A program made the translations under genes and the position numbers. From Clostridia bacterium (GTDB taxonomy: Bacteria; Bacillota; Clostridia; Oscillospirales; CAG-272), in assembly GCA_017454525.1 (NCBI GenBank), contig JAFTCT010000063.1, positions 1-46,987 on the forward strand: a stretch of DNA of 46,987 nucleotides, given 5' to 3'. A model generated the notes under the pieces. The model was not told the origin of the DNA. It saw nothing but the letters and a program-made list of their open reading frames with translations, and searched no databases. Below are positions 6,672-18,442 of the stretch, in pieces. Position 1 is the first letter of the stretch; each line of letters opens with the position of its first letter.

Positions 6672-7694
6672 ATGAGAAATGACAAAGATCAAAAATCGAA
6701 TATCAAACGGCTGTTGATGATCACCGCGATCCTTCTTTGCTGCACCGCGTCGATCGCGGCGTGCGTCGTGTCCTTCGCGGAATTCACCAACAGTAAGCAT
6801 GCGCAGCGTACCATCGCGGTGTACGACACCGGCGGCGTCCGCTTTTCGTCGAACCACTTGACGAACCTGACCGGCGGAGGCGTCAAGACCGACGTCCGCA
6901 CGATCTATACCGCCGGCGAGGAAGCGATCGCATACGTGACGGTCTGCAACTATCCGCAGGGCGCGAAAACGCTCTTAAGCAACGAGGACCTGACCTATAC
7001 CGTGCGCGTCCGGCTCGTGTCGGACAGCGGAAGCGGCTACGACGACGCCGTACCGGACAACAGCGCCGTATTGCCGGGAGACGATCATTATTTCGTTGAT
7101 GTTTACTATAACGATCAGGCGTCGCCTGTCGCGACGCTGACGACGAGCGGATCCGTGACGATCCCCTCCTCCGGCTCCTATACACTTGATCACAGCGCGG
7201 CGCAGACGGATGAGTTTACCGTTGTTTTCAGTTCCGTCAAGGACTCCGGCGGTAACGAGATCTGCCTTGAAATGGTCGCCGTGCCGAGCGTGCCGGGATA
7301 TCCGACGCTTGCCGCGATCTTCAAACCGGCGTCCCGTCTGGCGGAAGCGGCCAGTAGCTGGGAGGGCGAGTTCCGTGACAATCACGCTTCGCTTCCGTCC
7401 GCGTACGACGGCTTCAACTATCTGATCACCGGCTCCGGTTCCGGGACCGTTACGCTGACCTGGGATACGACGCATCTTGCGCTCAGCGCCGTTTCACAGA
7501 AAACGTTACAGTCGATCACCGGAGCGACCGTGTCGTCCGGCAGCGCCGTGTTCCCGGTGAATTCCGACGAGGAAAACCGCTATGATCTGCAGTTCTATAA
7601 GACGGACGTCTCAACGGCGGCCGATTGGGACAGCTGGGCCGATCTGGAAGCGGCTTCAACGGGCTACTTGCAATTCACTTTCAGCATTACTTGA
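6672..7694 (+). CDS. Accessory surface protein C (left arm)
   Basis: 340 aa from the ATG at 6672; GAGGG overlaps the alternative ATG at 6666, so the second ATG has the proper spacing. Hydrophobic segment about residues 14-36, then SFAEFTNSKHAQRTIAVYD. The C' homologue (34351-35361) reads SLAAFTNSLHAQRTIAAYD at the same place. Shared later motifs are GVRFSSN, VTVCNYPQG, YDGFNYL(I/V)TG.GSGTVTLTWD and NRYDLQFYK. Extracellular beta-rich protein of unknown function; the (W/A)-x-F-T/S ending after the helix loosely matches TasA/camelysin-type signals. Confidence 0.6.
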   Translation: MRNDKDQKSNIKRLLMITAILLCCTASIAACVVSFAEFTNSKHAQRTIAVYDTGGVRFSSNHLTNLTGGGVKTDVRTIYTAGEEAIAYVTVCNYPQGAKTLLSNEDLTYTVRVRLVSDSGSGYDDAVPDNSAVLPGDDHYFVDVYYNDQASPVATLTTSGSVTIPSSGSYTLDHSAAQTDEFTVVFSSVKDSGGNEICLEMVAVPSVPGYPTLAAIFKPASRLAEAASSWEGEFRDNHASLPSAYDGFNYLITGSGSGTVTLTWDTTHLALSAVSQKTLQSITGATVSSGSAVFPVNSDEENRYDLQFYKTDVSTAADWDSWADLEAASTGYLQFTFSIT

Positions 7695-7742
7695 TCAATA
7701 CCGACCGGAAATGAACCGGCGGATCGATTTTTTGGTGAGAAT

Positions 7743-10700
7743 ATGAAGGGTCATGACAAATTGAAAAAAAGAAATAAAAGGAATAAGAAACTGCTGCTCA
7801 TCGTGACGCTTACGGCGGTCCTTTTGACCGCCGCGGTCGTCACGCTTTTATCGGGATCGGCGGTGAATATACGGCCCGCGCGGCGGAAGCGTCCGTACAT
7901 GAATTCTACAGTGTGGATGATTTTATCAACTATATCAATGATTATAACAGCGGCGCTGAATGGACGCATCCGCAGGATACGTTGAAATTCAATTACAACA
8001 GCGGTACGATGCTGTCCGATGAACGTTGCGCCAGCCTCGGAAGCAACGCCGAGCGCGCGTTTGCGGGAACGATCATCATCCCGAGACAGGGCGTCACGGT
8101 TTTCGAACAGACCGACCGTCCTCTTTTCAACTACGTGACGACCGATCTGAAGATCAGAGACTTTGACAATCAGCCCAACACGCTGAGCATCAAGCGCGTC
8201 GGCGGAGAGTCGACCGGCGGTGCTCTGTTTGCCAACCACGTGATCGTCAAGGAAGGTTCTGCCGCGGCGAACTGGAGCATCGAGATCGACAGCGCTTCGA
8301 CGGCGACCTACGAAGGCCTGATCGGCGATATCGCCGCGTCCGCCAACGTCACGGTCGAATTCACGAACAACGCGACCGTCAACGCCGTCGGCAGCGGCAA
8401 TATCGGATTGATCTGCGGCACGCTGAACAGCGGCGCGACGCTGAACGTGACGACTGTTGCCGGCAGCGGTTCGACCACGGTCCAGTCCACGGCGGGCAAC
8501 GCCGGCGGACTTGTCGGCGAAATGAAGAGAGGTTCGACTTTGACCCTGTCGTCCGCCAACAACAGCTGCGTGGGCGCCGTGATCTCCGGCGGCGGATACG
8601 CCGGCGGGATCGTCGGAAAAGTCGATCAGGCGACCGTGACGCCCGCCGTTACCGATTACGCCGTTTCGGGTACCGTCACGGGCTCGATGGGCGCGGGCGG
8701 TCTGTTCGGATCCTATAAAACGAAAACAGGAGAAACGTCGTTCACACTCGAAGACACCTATGCCATCGGCGCCGGATTGACGATCGACGGCAACGGCAAT
8801 ACCGGCGGCGTTTTCGGCATGCTTGAGACTGTGGAATCCTTCGAATTTGACGGCAATAACGAGACGGTCAACGTCAACGTCACCGGCGGATCGTACCGGG
8901 GCGGCGTCTGCGGAAAATATCTGGCAAGCCAACTGGCGGACACGTTTGAGATCAAGAAAACCGTCACGTCCGTCAATTCTTCGATCACGAACTGCACGTC
9001 CGGCGGACTGATCGGCGTCGTCACCGACAGCCCCGCCTATATCAGGATCCATGACGTATCCTGCACGTCGCGATCCGGCGCGCTCAGCGGCGGATTGATC
9101 GGCAGCATCGGCAAGGGCGGCACCTTCGTGGACGCGACCGGCGGCACGAACGGGATCACGGTCTCAACGGATTCAGGAACGCTTGACGCAGGGCTGATCG
9201 GCAGCATGCCAGAGGGCGTCCTGCGTATGCAGGGCACGTTCGATCTCAGCGGCTTTGTCCAGAACAGCGCTTCCAGTGGCTATCTTGTGAAGAACAGGGA
9301 TCACGCGCTGGTCTATGCGCTCGGCGACGGCAAGGGAACGACCGGAAACTGGACCTTCAAGCGCAACAATGACGCCAGAGTGGACGATATCCATTCCTGG
9401 GGCGAAGTGATCAGGGCTGACGGCAGCAAACTGTCTGAAACGGATCTCTTTACGGTCGAGATGTCGGCGCATACCGTCACAGTCAAGGCGGCGGAAACGA
9501 CGATGAACACGTTGACGAAGTTCGCCAAGACCGCGCTGAATATGAAATTAAACAATACGACCGGCACTTCCACGGGCGTGGGTGCATTGAAGTTCACGTC
9601 AGGCGACGCGAACCGAAGCGCCACCCTTGCAGCTCCAGCCGGGACGCTGACGCTCGGCGACGATATCGATCTTTCCGGTACCGGTCTTCTCGGCATGCAG
9701 CGCGACGACGGAAAGAATCCCGCCTTTTCCGGGACCTTTGACGGCGGCAGCCATACGATCACCTTTGCGACCGGCGAAAACTACGGTACGACGGCAAACG
9801 GCTCCGCGCTGAACGGCGCTCAGGGCAATATCTATCAGCATACCCATAACGGTCTGTTCGCCATAACGAAGAACGCGACCGTGAAGGACGTGACGCTTGT
9901 CGGCACGTATAAGATGCGCCCCACTGCAAAGGATCTCTGCACGGGCTGCGTCACAGCCTATGCGACGAACAGTCTGACGCTCGATCACGTGAACGTATCC
10001 GTTTCGCTTGGCGTGACGGCTTCGAACGTTGAGAACGTCCGTTACGGCGGCGCCGTCGGCGAGGCGTCCGGGGACGGATTGAATATTTCGGTAAGCGATT
10101 GTGATCTTGAACCGGAATACAGCGATTCTTCCTCCGCGAGCGGCAACGCCGTACTGTTCGGAGGCGCGATCGCCGTCGTCAACGCGGATGAGGGCGCGTC
10201 TCCCGCACAAAGCGTTTCTTTCTCCGGCAGTACGCTCGGGATCACGCTGTCCAGAACTTCGTCGATCGACCGTCTGTCCTGCTTCGGAGGTGCGATCGCG
10301 CGCGTTGCGAACTGCATCTACGTGAAGGACAACAGGCAAATCGATTTTTCAAACGTCGACGTGAACGTCAACGTGACGAACGCCAATACGAAAAACCGCG
10401 AGATCGGCGGGATCCTCGGCATGAACTGGTTCGCCGCGGACGTGATGCTCGACGACGTGAATATTGATTCGACGATCACCGTCGCGGGCGGCGGCAACGC
10501 AGATTTCGGCGGGCTTGTGCGCGAGGCGACCGGGCACTGGGACGTGGAAGATATCGCGGTGACCAAAGCCGACTATACGATCCCCACGTCGTATTCCGGT
10601 TCCTCGTTCGGCTTCGTTGCCAATAAGACCTTCGTCAACGGTACGGGCGACGCGCAGAGCGCGCTCTATCTGGACGTGGACAACGCCGAATATGATATCG

Positions 10701-13700
10701 GCGCGCTGAACTTCGTCACCGGTCCGACCTTCACCGTTTTTGACGAGATCGTCGCCGACAGCCGTTTTGACGGTCAGGATATCGTTGGTCAGGATATCGT
10801 TGCAAACGGTCATTCGGTCATATCGATCACGACCGCCGATAACGCTGTCGCCGGGCTGGTCAATACGAGCGGTGCAACGTACAATACCTATCTCAATAAA
10901 ACGACGTACGGCCAAAACGCCGAGGATGCGCATAAGATCAATCCCAATACGCGGTACTATTACAATTTGAAATATGCGCGCGAACATACTGCGACCGAGA
11001 AATTCCGGTTCTTGGTTTTCTCGGCGAATACCTATGCGCATACGTCGATTGCAAACTGGTTTGATTACGGTGACATCAGAACGTTCACGGGCGATCTCGA
11101 TATGCGCGGACTGTCCTACTATCCTATCGACCTGAAATCCGACGTGACGTTCAGCAACGCGAACGTGGTCCTTGACAACGTGCTCATGGAGAATAACGTG
11201 AAATACGCCTACGGCAACGGGTCTATGGTCGGCGGCAGAACCACGCGCAGCAATACCAATCAGCACTATCTGATGCACACGGCGCTCTTCCGCAACAATC
11301 CGGCGTCCACGATCTCGGTCACGGGCGGCAACGGGCTGAAGATCGCCGGCAACGTGCCCCGACTTTCCGACAGTTTCTGCGGATTCCTTGTCGCCGGAAC
11401 GATGGGCACGTCGGATACGTATACCGCGCGTCTGAACGCGTCCAAGATCCTCTTTGACGTCATTGATACGGCGGACGCGCCGCATATCGTCACGAATACC
11501 GGCGAGGATCTGACGGATACCTCCTACGCGCCGCTGCTCATCAACAGGATCGAAAAGAACACTTCGATCGATATTCGCGATGCGGAACAGTCGACGACAG
11601 GTTACAGTGCTTACGCCGGCGGCGGCAAATATGCCGCGTCGTCCCTCATCGGCGACGTCGGCTCGGCGACGGCGCGCGGCATCTATCTGAAATTTGCCGG
11701 GTTGAAGTTCGACGGACGTTCGACCGCCGCGTCGATCGGAAATCTTGATACCGCGTACGGCACCTACAGGTCGATTTTCAGCAGAGCGACGATCTTGAAC
11801 AGCTTCCTGTACGCCGGCGAGAGCAGAGGTACCTATAACTATGAAGTGGGGGAAGACTGGGGCGATCCCGCCAACCCGACGCCGGTACATCACGTAACTT
11901 ACGGTAAAGAGATCACGAATTCTTCAGCGGAGTTTTATAATGATCAATATCGGTACTATCCGACCGAAGGCCTTGCGACGCGCTATGAGACGAACCCTGT
12001 GTCTCTGGGCAGTTCGTATGATTTCAGCAGTTTCCTGCCGCACGTTTACGTCTCCTACGATCTCCCCAACAAAAAGCATGAGATCGCTGTCAACGTGTCG
12101 TTTGAAAGTGCGATCGAAGGCTGCGGGAAGTATAACGATCCCTACATCATCACGTCGGGCGATGATTTGAATATTATTGCGAATATCATCAACGGCGTGG
12201 ACGTCGGCGCTTCAAACGTTCTGTATTTTCCGTTTAACATTGATAGTTTAAATCAAGTCAAGACGTCTTTGGATTATAATTATACGTCAATGAATTATAA
12301 AAAACTGGCGTATAAATGCACGAATGACGGAGATACGAATTTCGCTTCAGATCCGTCGAAGACCGTCTATTTATATAACGGAACGTCAACGTTAGTCAAC
12401 AACAGTCCGACGCTGTCGAAAGCCTCGGCGCGTCAGTGGCTTGCGGGCGCGTATTACGTTTTATCCAGTTCCGAGAATATCACGCTCCCCTCAACGTTCA
12501 AAGGACTCGGTCTGACAGACGCGGAGGGTTCAACGCAATACGCTTTCCGCGGCGTTCTGATCGGCCGCGGCGGCGTGAAGATCGTCAATCAATCGGATAA
12601 GCCGCTGATCCATACGTCGCTCGGCAGTGTGATCCAGAATATCAAAGTGTCGGTTGAAACCGATAAGGAAGGGGCTCATACGATCGATCTGGTTGCGCCC
12701 GGCGGGAGCAACGCATTCCAGTATACCGGCGGTGTGCAGTCCTACGGCGCGTTGATCGGGCAGATCCTCGGCGGAGACAATATCATCGATAACGTAGAGG
12801 TTTCATTTGCCTCGAACGTCGGTTTTAAAATTACGGAGGATACCGCTTCAAATTATGAGCGCCTCAATCCGATCGGCGGCTACGTCGGCGCGCTGGTCAA
12901 CGGGGGGTTGATCTTCCGCAACATGACCTACGTGGATGCCGAGGATGGTAATACAGTCAAGACCTTCCCCGGTTTGACGGCTTCCACCTCGTCTACGGTC
13001 GTTCATTCGGATTCAACGACGACGACGTTTGCAGCGGTGGTCGCGGATTCCGGACATCTTTACGTCAATCCCTATATCGGGCGCGTGATCGCGGGCTATG
13101 CGTTCTATGAAACGACCGCCTATCATTCGACGGAAGAGACCTCGACGATGAAGAACGGTACGAAGAACTATTCGATTTCCGATCTGTCGACTTCCGGCGG
13201 GAAACTCAAGATCACAAACAGCAGCGGTCAACTCACGATCGAGGTGCCAGACGGTCAGGCAATGTACGTTCTCGGCGCTATTGTCAACAGCGGCGCTGGC
13301 GCGGCGGATATTTATAACGATGCCAATTTTGAGTATGATAAGTTGACTCTTTTCTGGCAGGCGTACCGTAAGGACACAACGACCAGGGCGAATTCGCTTT
13401 ATTCGACTGTCGGAAGCAGCGAAGCCGATGAATATTCTGATGCGTCGGGAGACTATCTGAAAGCGTGCAAGGATTATTACGCAACGTCCGAGAATAATAC
13501 CGTGAATTCGATCCCTCACGTTATAAGTGAGTATACGACGTCCTATGACTCAGGCAGCGATACTCCGATTGAGAAGTATTACGCACGCAGTATATCAAAA
13601 CAGACGAATAGTATAATAAAAATCACCGGAGATTGCGACGTCGCCGCGGGTTTCCGAGGGATCGGCAGTATCTATCTTGACAACGACAACGTCCGTCTGC

Positions 13701-16700
13701 GCATTCAGAAAATGGGCGGAGATAACGGATCCGGCACTGCGACGAACCGGACGATCACGCTGAATATGCGGTTTTTGGAATATGACCCGACGATCACGAG
13801 CTATAAAGCCGTTCAGGATGCGGCTGGCTTTGGTTTGTTCAACGTGTTGCTGATGAATAACGCATCGTCTAGTAACTCTATATACAATTTGACTTTGTCA
13901 GGCAGTGTTTTCTATGATATCATCAATATAACGAACGGATCATCGAGTTTGTATAAATTCTTGATAACCGGCAACGATGGTATCGGCGAAGTGACGGTTC
14001 TTAACGTCGGCGGAATCGCCGGATGTGTATATGCTGTAAAAAACAGTGATGGCAAAACTTATAAAAATGTCTATAAATACTATCTCAAAAATATAACTAT
14101 GAACGGTTTATCTGTTGAAGGTGCAAAATATGCAGGCGGACTGATCGGCTATACCGCTTGGGGTACAGGAACAAGCACGATAGAAAATTGCGGTACGGAT
14201 ACGACGAACGGTATTTCCGTTATAGCAGGCGCGTCGGCAGGCGGACTGATAGGTTATCTCAGATCTTATGTCGAAATCAAAGGAAACAACAGCACCAAAA
14301 CTACTTTGCTGATTGATTCGATTCAGAGCAAGGGACAATACACAGGTGACACATCGATAAATAATTACGCGTCCGATGACAGACATGCTGTTAAATGGGT
14401 TTATAACTATATGTTCTATTCCGCCGGCGGAATTATAGGTTTGGTTTTGCCGCAAGGAACAACTGTTTCAAAAGTTCAAGATTATATAATCAAAGGCAAA
14501 GGAACAGGAAATACTGATCACGTGTTCAGTATAACAAAAGATAATACTAACGCCGGTGGAGTGGTCGGAGTTATTAAAAACCGTAGGTTTACAATTCAAA
14601 ACGTCGAGGTCGAAAACCTCAATGTTTCCGCGACGAATGCCGGAGGTATTATAGGAGAGGTTTTCAGCGACAAGGCAATTACTAACAACGATACTCTTAC
14701 TATTGTATTGAATAACGTAACACTTGACGGAAAAAAGAACGGGAGCGGAAAAGAAAGCAACTCAAGTATTAACGGATATCTTTCTGCCGGTGGATATATC
14801 GGATGTATGTATAATGCTTCCGATAATAACGGCGGCGGAAAAATAACACTCGAAACCGGAGAAATAAAGAATTATAATATTTCTTCGACGACTGTGGGCG
14901 ACAAGGGATATCAAGCCGCAGGAGGGTTTATTGGCTATTCGAATCCCGGCAGCAACACAAATGCTTATCTGACTGCTTCGATTCACAATCTTCTTGTTGA
15001 CAGTTGCGCTATTTCGAATTTGGCAACGGGCACAAAAGCCACGAACGGTACAGGCGGTTTGTTCGGCAGGGCTTCAAGATCAAAAATCGACGGATATAAC
15101 GTTATGATTCGCAGCACGTCTGTCACAAGCACAACTGCTGACGTAAGAACGTCGTCTGTAATTGGAAATTACGATGCGGGATCCGTATCGTGGATTAAAC
15201 TTGTCGGCGTTCACGTGGATCTTGATTCTCCTACCACGGATGAAACGATTTCAAGAGCTGTCGGCTATAATTCTGCACAATCGGCTACGTCAGTTGATAA
15301 CTACAACACGAATGATTACATCGTCTTCGCTGACTTTAGCGGTTTGCAGACCAACGAGACGTTTTCCGGTTTGATGGCGGACCCTGAGCATCCAGACGTT
15401 GTGTCCACATTTCCTTTTGTGACGGCAAATCCTTCGATCACGATTCCCGGAAACGTTCTGCTCACTGGTGATGGCGTATCGTACACGGTAGCCGGCCTGC
15501 CGATCAAAGATATCATGAACAGTATCTCCGAGTCCGGCGGCACGTACAGCGGACGTTATGGATATGCGGCAAATGCTTACTATAATAACGGTTCTTCGGG
15601 CAACAAGAACTATCAGAAAGTCAACGATTTCCTGAACAGTAAGTTTGCGATGTTCAGCACAAAAGCGACCGGCTATTATGAAGAAATCGATTTCCCAGTA
15701 TTGGTATGGGACAGCGCCGGATCTCACGATATGCTCAACAGTTATATCCGCATGCTGACCAATACGACCGGCAGTAAGTTCGACTATAAAACCAACCAGA
15801 ACAAAGTGTTCAGCATCCACGTAATGAACGTGGCGTATGCCAACGGCGCGTTCACCGTGGGAGGGACGCCGAGTTTGAAATACACGAACGGAAGCGGATT
15901 CTCCATTACGAATTCAGCGTTCGACAACGGCAAAGCGCAATTCTCACTGGTCGACGTGCGGTATTACGATCCGGCGGATACGTCGGCGACACCCGCTGTT
16001 GCTTACCATCTCTATATTCCGGTATTCGTTGAAAAGGTCCTGTCCTTCAACTTCGATATCGCCACGCAGAGCGGCACAACCTATCTTTCGAGCGAGTATA
16101 CGTCGCGTTTCGGCAAGGCGCTGATCGAGAACGTCGGCATGCCGGTCACCACCTATTTCCGCTATTCCTACGACCGCACGACAGCGGAATGGGAAGACGC
16201 TCTGGAGTCGGGAGAGACCGTCAATTTCAATTACACGAAGAAACTGCTGCTCTCCAAGCAGAGCGAGGACCATTTGCCGGCAGACACCGTTCTGGTGCTG
16301 ATCGATCCGAACAGGGGCGGGAAACCCTATTACGCGACATTCGGGACCGCCAGAGTCGGTTCCACGCTCGACCTTGGCAGATTCAAGGAGACGATGACCT
16401 ACAGCGGCGGCACGTATACGTTCTCCGGTGAGAGCTTCACCCCGGTCGACCTTGAAGATATGATGGATCTGACCGTGACGCAAAACTCGAAGGGCAAGTT
16501 TATGACCTGCGACGCCGAGAATGCGACGGTCGTCGTGGACGGTCAGGGTTACTGTCCCGTATCGGGTTCGCCTAGTCAGAAATACAACATTACTGTCGGA
16601 AATACACCGGTCGAGGAATACTATATCTCGATCTATTCCGAAAGCGATCACGTCGAATCGTCGGCAGGCGGCGACTACGTGCAAAAGACGCCCGCCGCCG

Positions 16701-18262
16701 GAGAGGGCTTCCGTCCGGCGACCGACGCGGAACTCGCGGACGATACGGTGAAGAAATACGTCGTTTCAACAGGCGGCGTCGTATATGAATACAGAAGCGG
16801 CACGTACGTGAAGGATACGACCGACGTTGAAATCACCGTGAGCGAATACTATGCGCTCGCCACGCCGGCGGATTCTGCGTTAACGCACTATACGTATTCC
16901 GACCTTCTGTTCCACTATTACATTCTTCAGACGATGGAGATGCTGACCGAGGAGGGACACCCGCCCGCAAAGATCATCTACTCGGAGGATCATCCTCTTT
17001 CCAACGCGTCCGCGCATTTGATCATGGGAAAGATCTTCGAGCACGAGATGAAGAAAACGAGCACCGTGGATTCTCCGATCAACGGGGTCATGACGGAAGC
17101 CAACAATACGCTGAATATCGACCTCTGCGCGCAGTTCGGCTTGTCCGAGGATCTTTCAAACGAACTGAAAGCGAACCTGAGGGGTAAATTCAACGATACG
17201 GATATCAAGGTGTTCCAGAGCTTCGTCGTATCGCTCAACAAGAGAGAACAGGGAGCGGAATCCAAAGCGATCATCGGTACTCCGCTCGTTTCCGGCAACT
17301 ATTATATCGATACGACGCTGGACGAGACGGCCTCCGGCTCCCCGACCGCTTATACCAGCGGAAACAATATCTCCTGGCGGGCTTCCGGCAACTTCGTCGA
17401 ATTCGTCACGACGGACCTCAGCGCAAGTTTTTCATACGGAGCGCCGTTTGAGATCAACGCCGACGTGTCCGTGGTGTACGACGTGGACGGCTCCGTTCCC
17501 GCGCAGTTCCCCGGACAGAGTGAAGATCCCGATTCGCCCTTTGCACACGACGGCGTCACGGTGTCCGCATCGTCCAATATCGCGTTCCAGCAATCGGCGA
17601 CGACCTACAGCAAGAACACCGAGAGCTCCGATGACGTGACGACCAGGATCTATCATACGGCGACCGAACCCGTACAGGCGAAATTGAACCTCATCCCGCT
17701 CGGCGATAAGGTCGGCGACTTCACGCCGCTCGGCATCAACGCCCTGAATAACGGGAGCGCAAATGAAGCTCTGTTTGACCTGCTGGCGTCTCTGAACGTG
17801 ACGGGTCTGGAAGAGCGTATTGCGGATTATACCACCATGAAAGTTACGATCACGCTGGAGCAGAAGTATGAGGGCGGTACCTACGGATCGCTGAAGAAGT
17901 GGTCCGGTTCCGCCGACGTCAGCGCCGACATCGACGAGTTCCTTACCTGCCGGTTCGAAGGCGGGAGCGTTTTGACGGCGAGCGCCGACGGCAGCCATTA
18001 TGAAACCGTTCTGAGCAGGACCGCGGATCTCGGGAACAGCGGCGGACCGGAGATCGATCTGCCTATGCTGCACTGCACCGTGGTCACGGGCGCCGCTCTT
18101 GAAAGCGCAGGTCAGTATTACGCGAACTACAGGATCACGATCTCCGTCGTGCTGAGCAACGTCGACGGCGTAGAGTATGCGATCTCGAGAGCGTCGAACT
18201 TCGTGGTATATACCAACGCAAAGATCATTCCCAACTTCGTCACGCCCGTCACCTCTCCGTGA
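7743..18262 (+). CDS. Giant GLUG-repeat surface adhesin D (left arm), frameshifted after its signal peptide
   Basis: About 3,500 codons. A start at 7743 (GGTGAG upstream) gives a signal peptide (KKLLLIVTLTAVLLTAAVV) in one frame. The remaining ~3,449 codons are open in the -1 frame, and mature-like sequence (GGEYTARAAEAS...VDDFINYIND) begins there at about 7860, matching the start of mature D'. One base is missing, or two extra, between about 7845 and 7865. The body has many GLUG-like 'AGG(L/I)(V/I)G' repeats in two clusters (8.5-9.2 kb and 14.1-15.1 kb), typical of beta-helical adhesins, and a conserved C-terminal region ending VVYTNAKIIPNFVTP. No LPXTG sortase signal is present. The segment at about 13.85-15.25 kb is strikingly A+T-rich. 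Either the gene is switched off or decaying, it uses recoding, or this is a base-call error. Confidence 0.75.
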
Positions 18263-18291
18263 GGACCGCTGATCGGGATACGAAGATCTGC

Positions 18292-18337
18292 AAAAAAGTC
18301 AAGTACGATTTTACAAAGGATCGTACTTGACTTTTTT
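18292..18337. terminator. Bidirectional terminator after D
   Basis: An 18-bp perfect stem, AAAAAAGTCAAGTACGAT (18292-18309) and its complement (18320-18337), with a 10-base loop; A6 and T6 tails make it functional on both strands, for D (+) and the recombinase (-). Confidence 0.92.
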
Positions 18338-18359
18338 CATGCATTTGTTATCCGCTCTG

Positions 18360-18408
18360 AAAAGTTTATGTAATTCACAGCAAAACTTTAAAAATATAAA
18401 AGTTTATG
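18360..18408. repeat. Short direct and inverted repeats beside the recombinase gene
   Basis: AAAAGTTTATG occurs at 18360-18370 and again at 18398-18408; an inverted AAAACTTT lies between them (about 18383-18390). The block is A+T-rich and abuts the 3' end of the serine recombinase gene. It could hold recombinase half-sites or an old attachment site; nothing proves this. Confidence 0.4.
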
Positions 18409-18442
18409 CTATACACCAAACCGGCTGCAGGGAAGCACATCG

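Noticed and set aside
7845..7865. Programmed -1 ribosomal frameshift joining signal peptide and body of D
   Set aside because: There is no X-XXY-YYZ slippery heptamer in the needed frame (only CTTTTA) and no obvious stimulatory structure; kept as a possibility only in the frameshift finding.
7751..9052. 433-codon minus-strand open frame over the start of D
   Set aside because: Asp/Arg/Val/Ala-rich antisense translation of GLUG-repeat coding sequence.
7743..18262. Sortase-anchored adhesin
   Set aside because: No LPXTG-like motif, C-terminal helix or positive tail in D or D'; both end in a short ...P tail after VVYTNAKIIP/VIYTNAKIIP.
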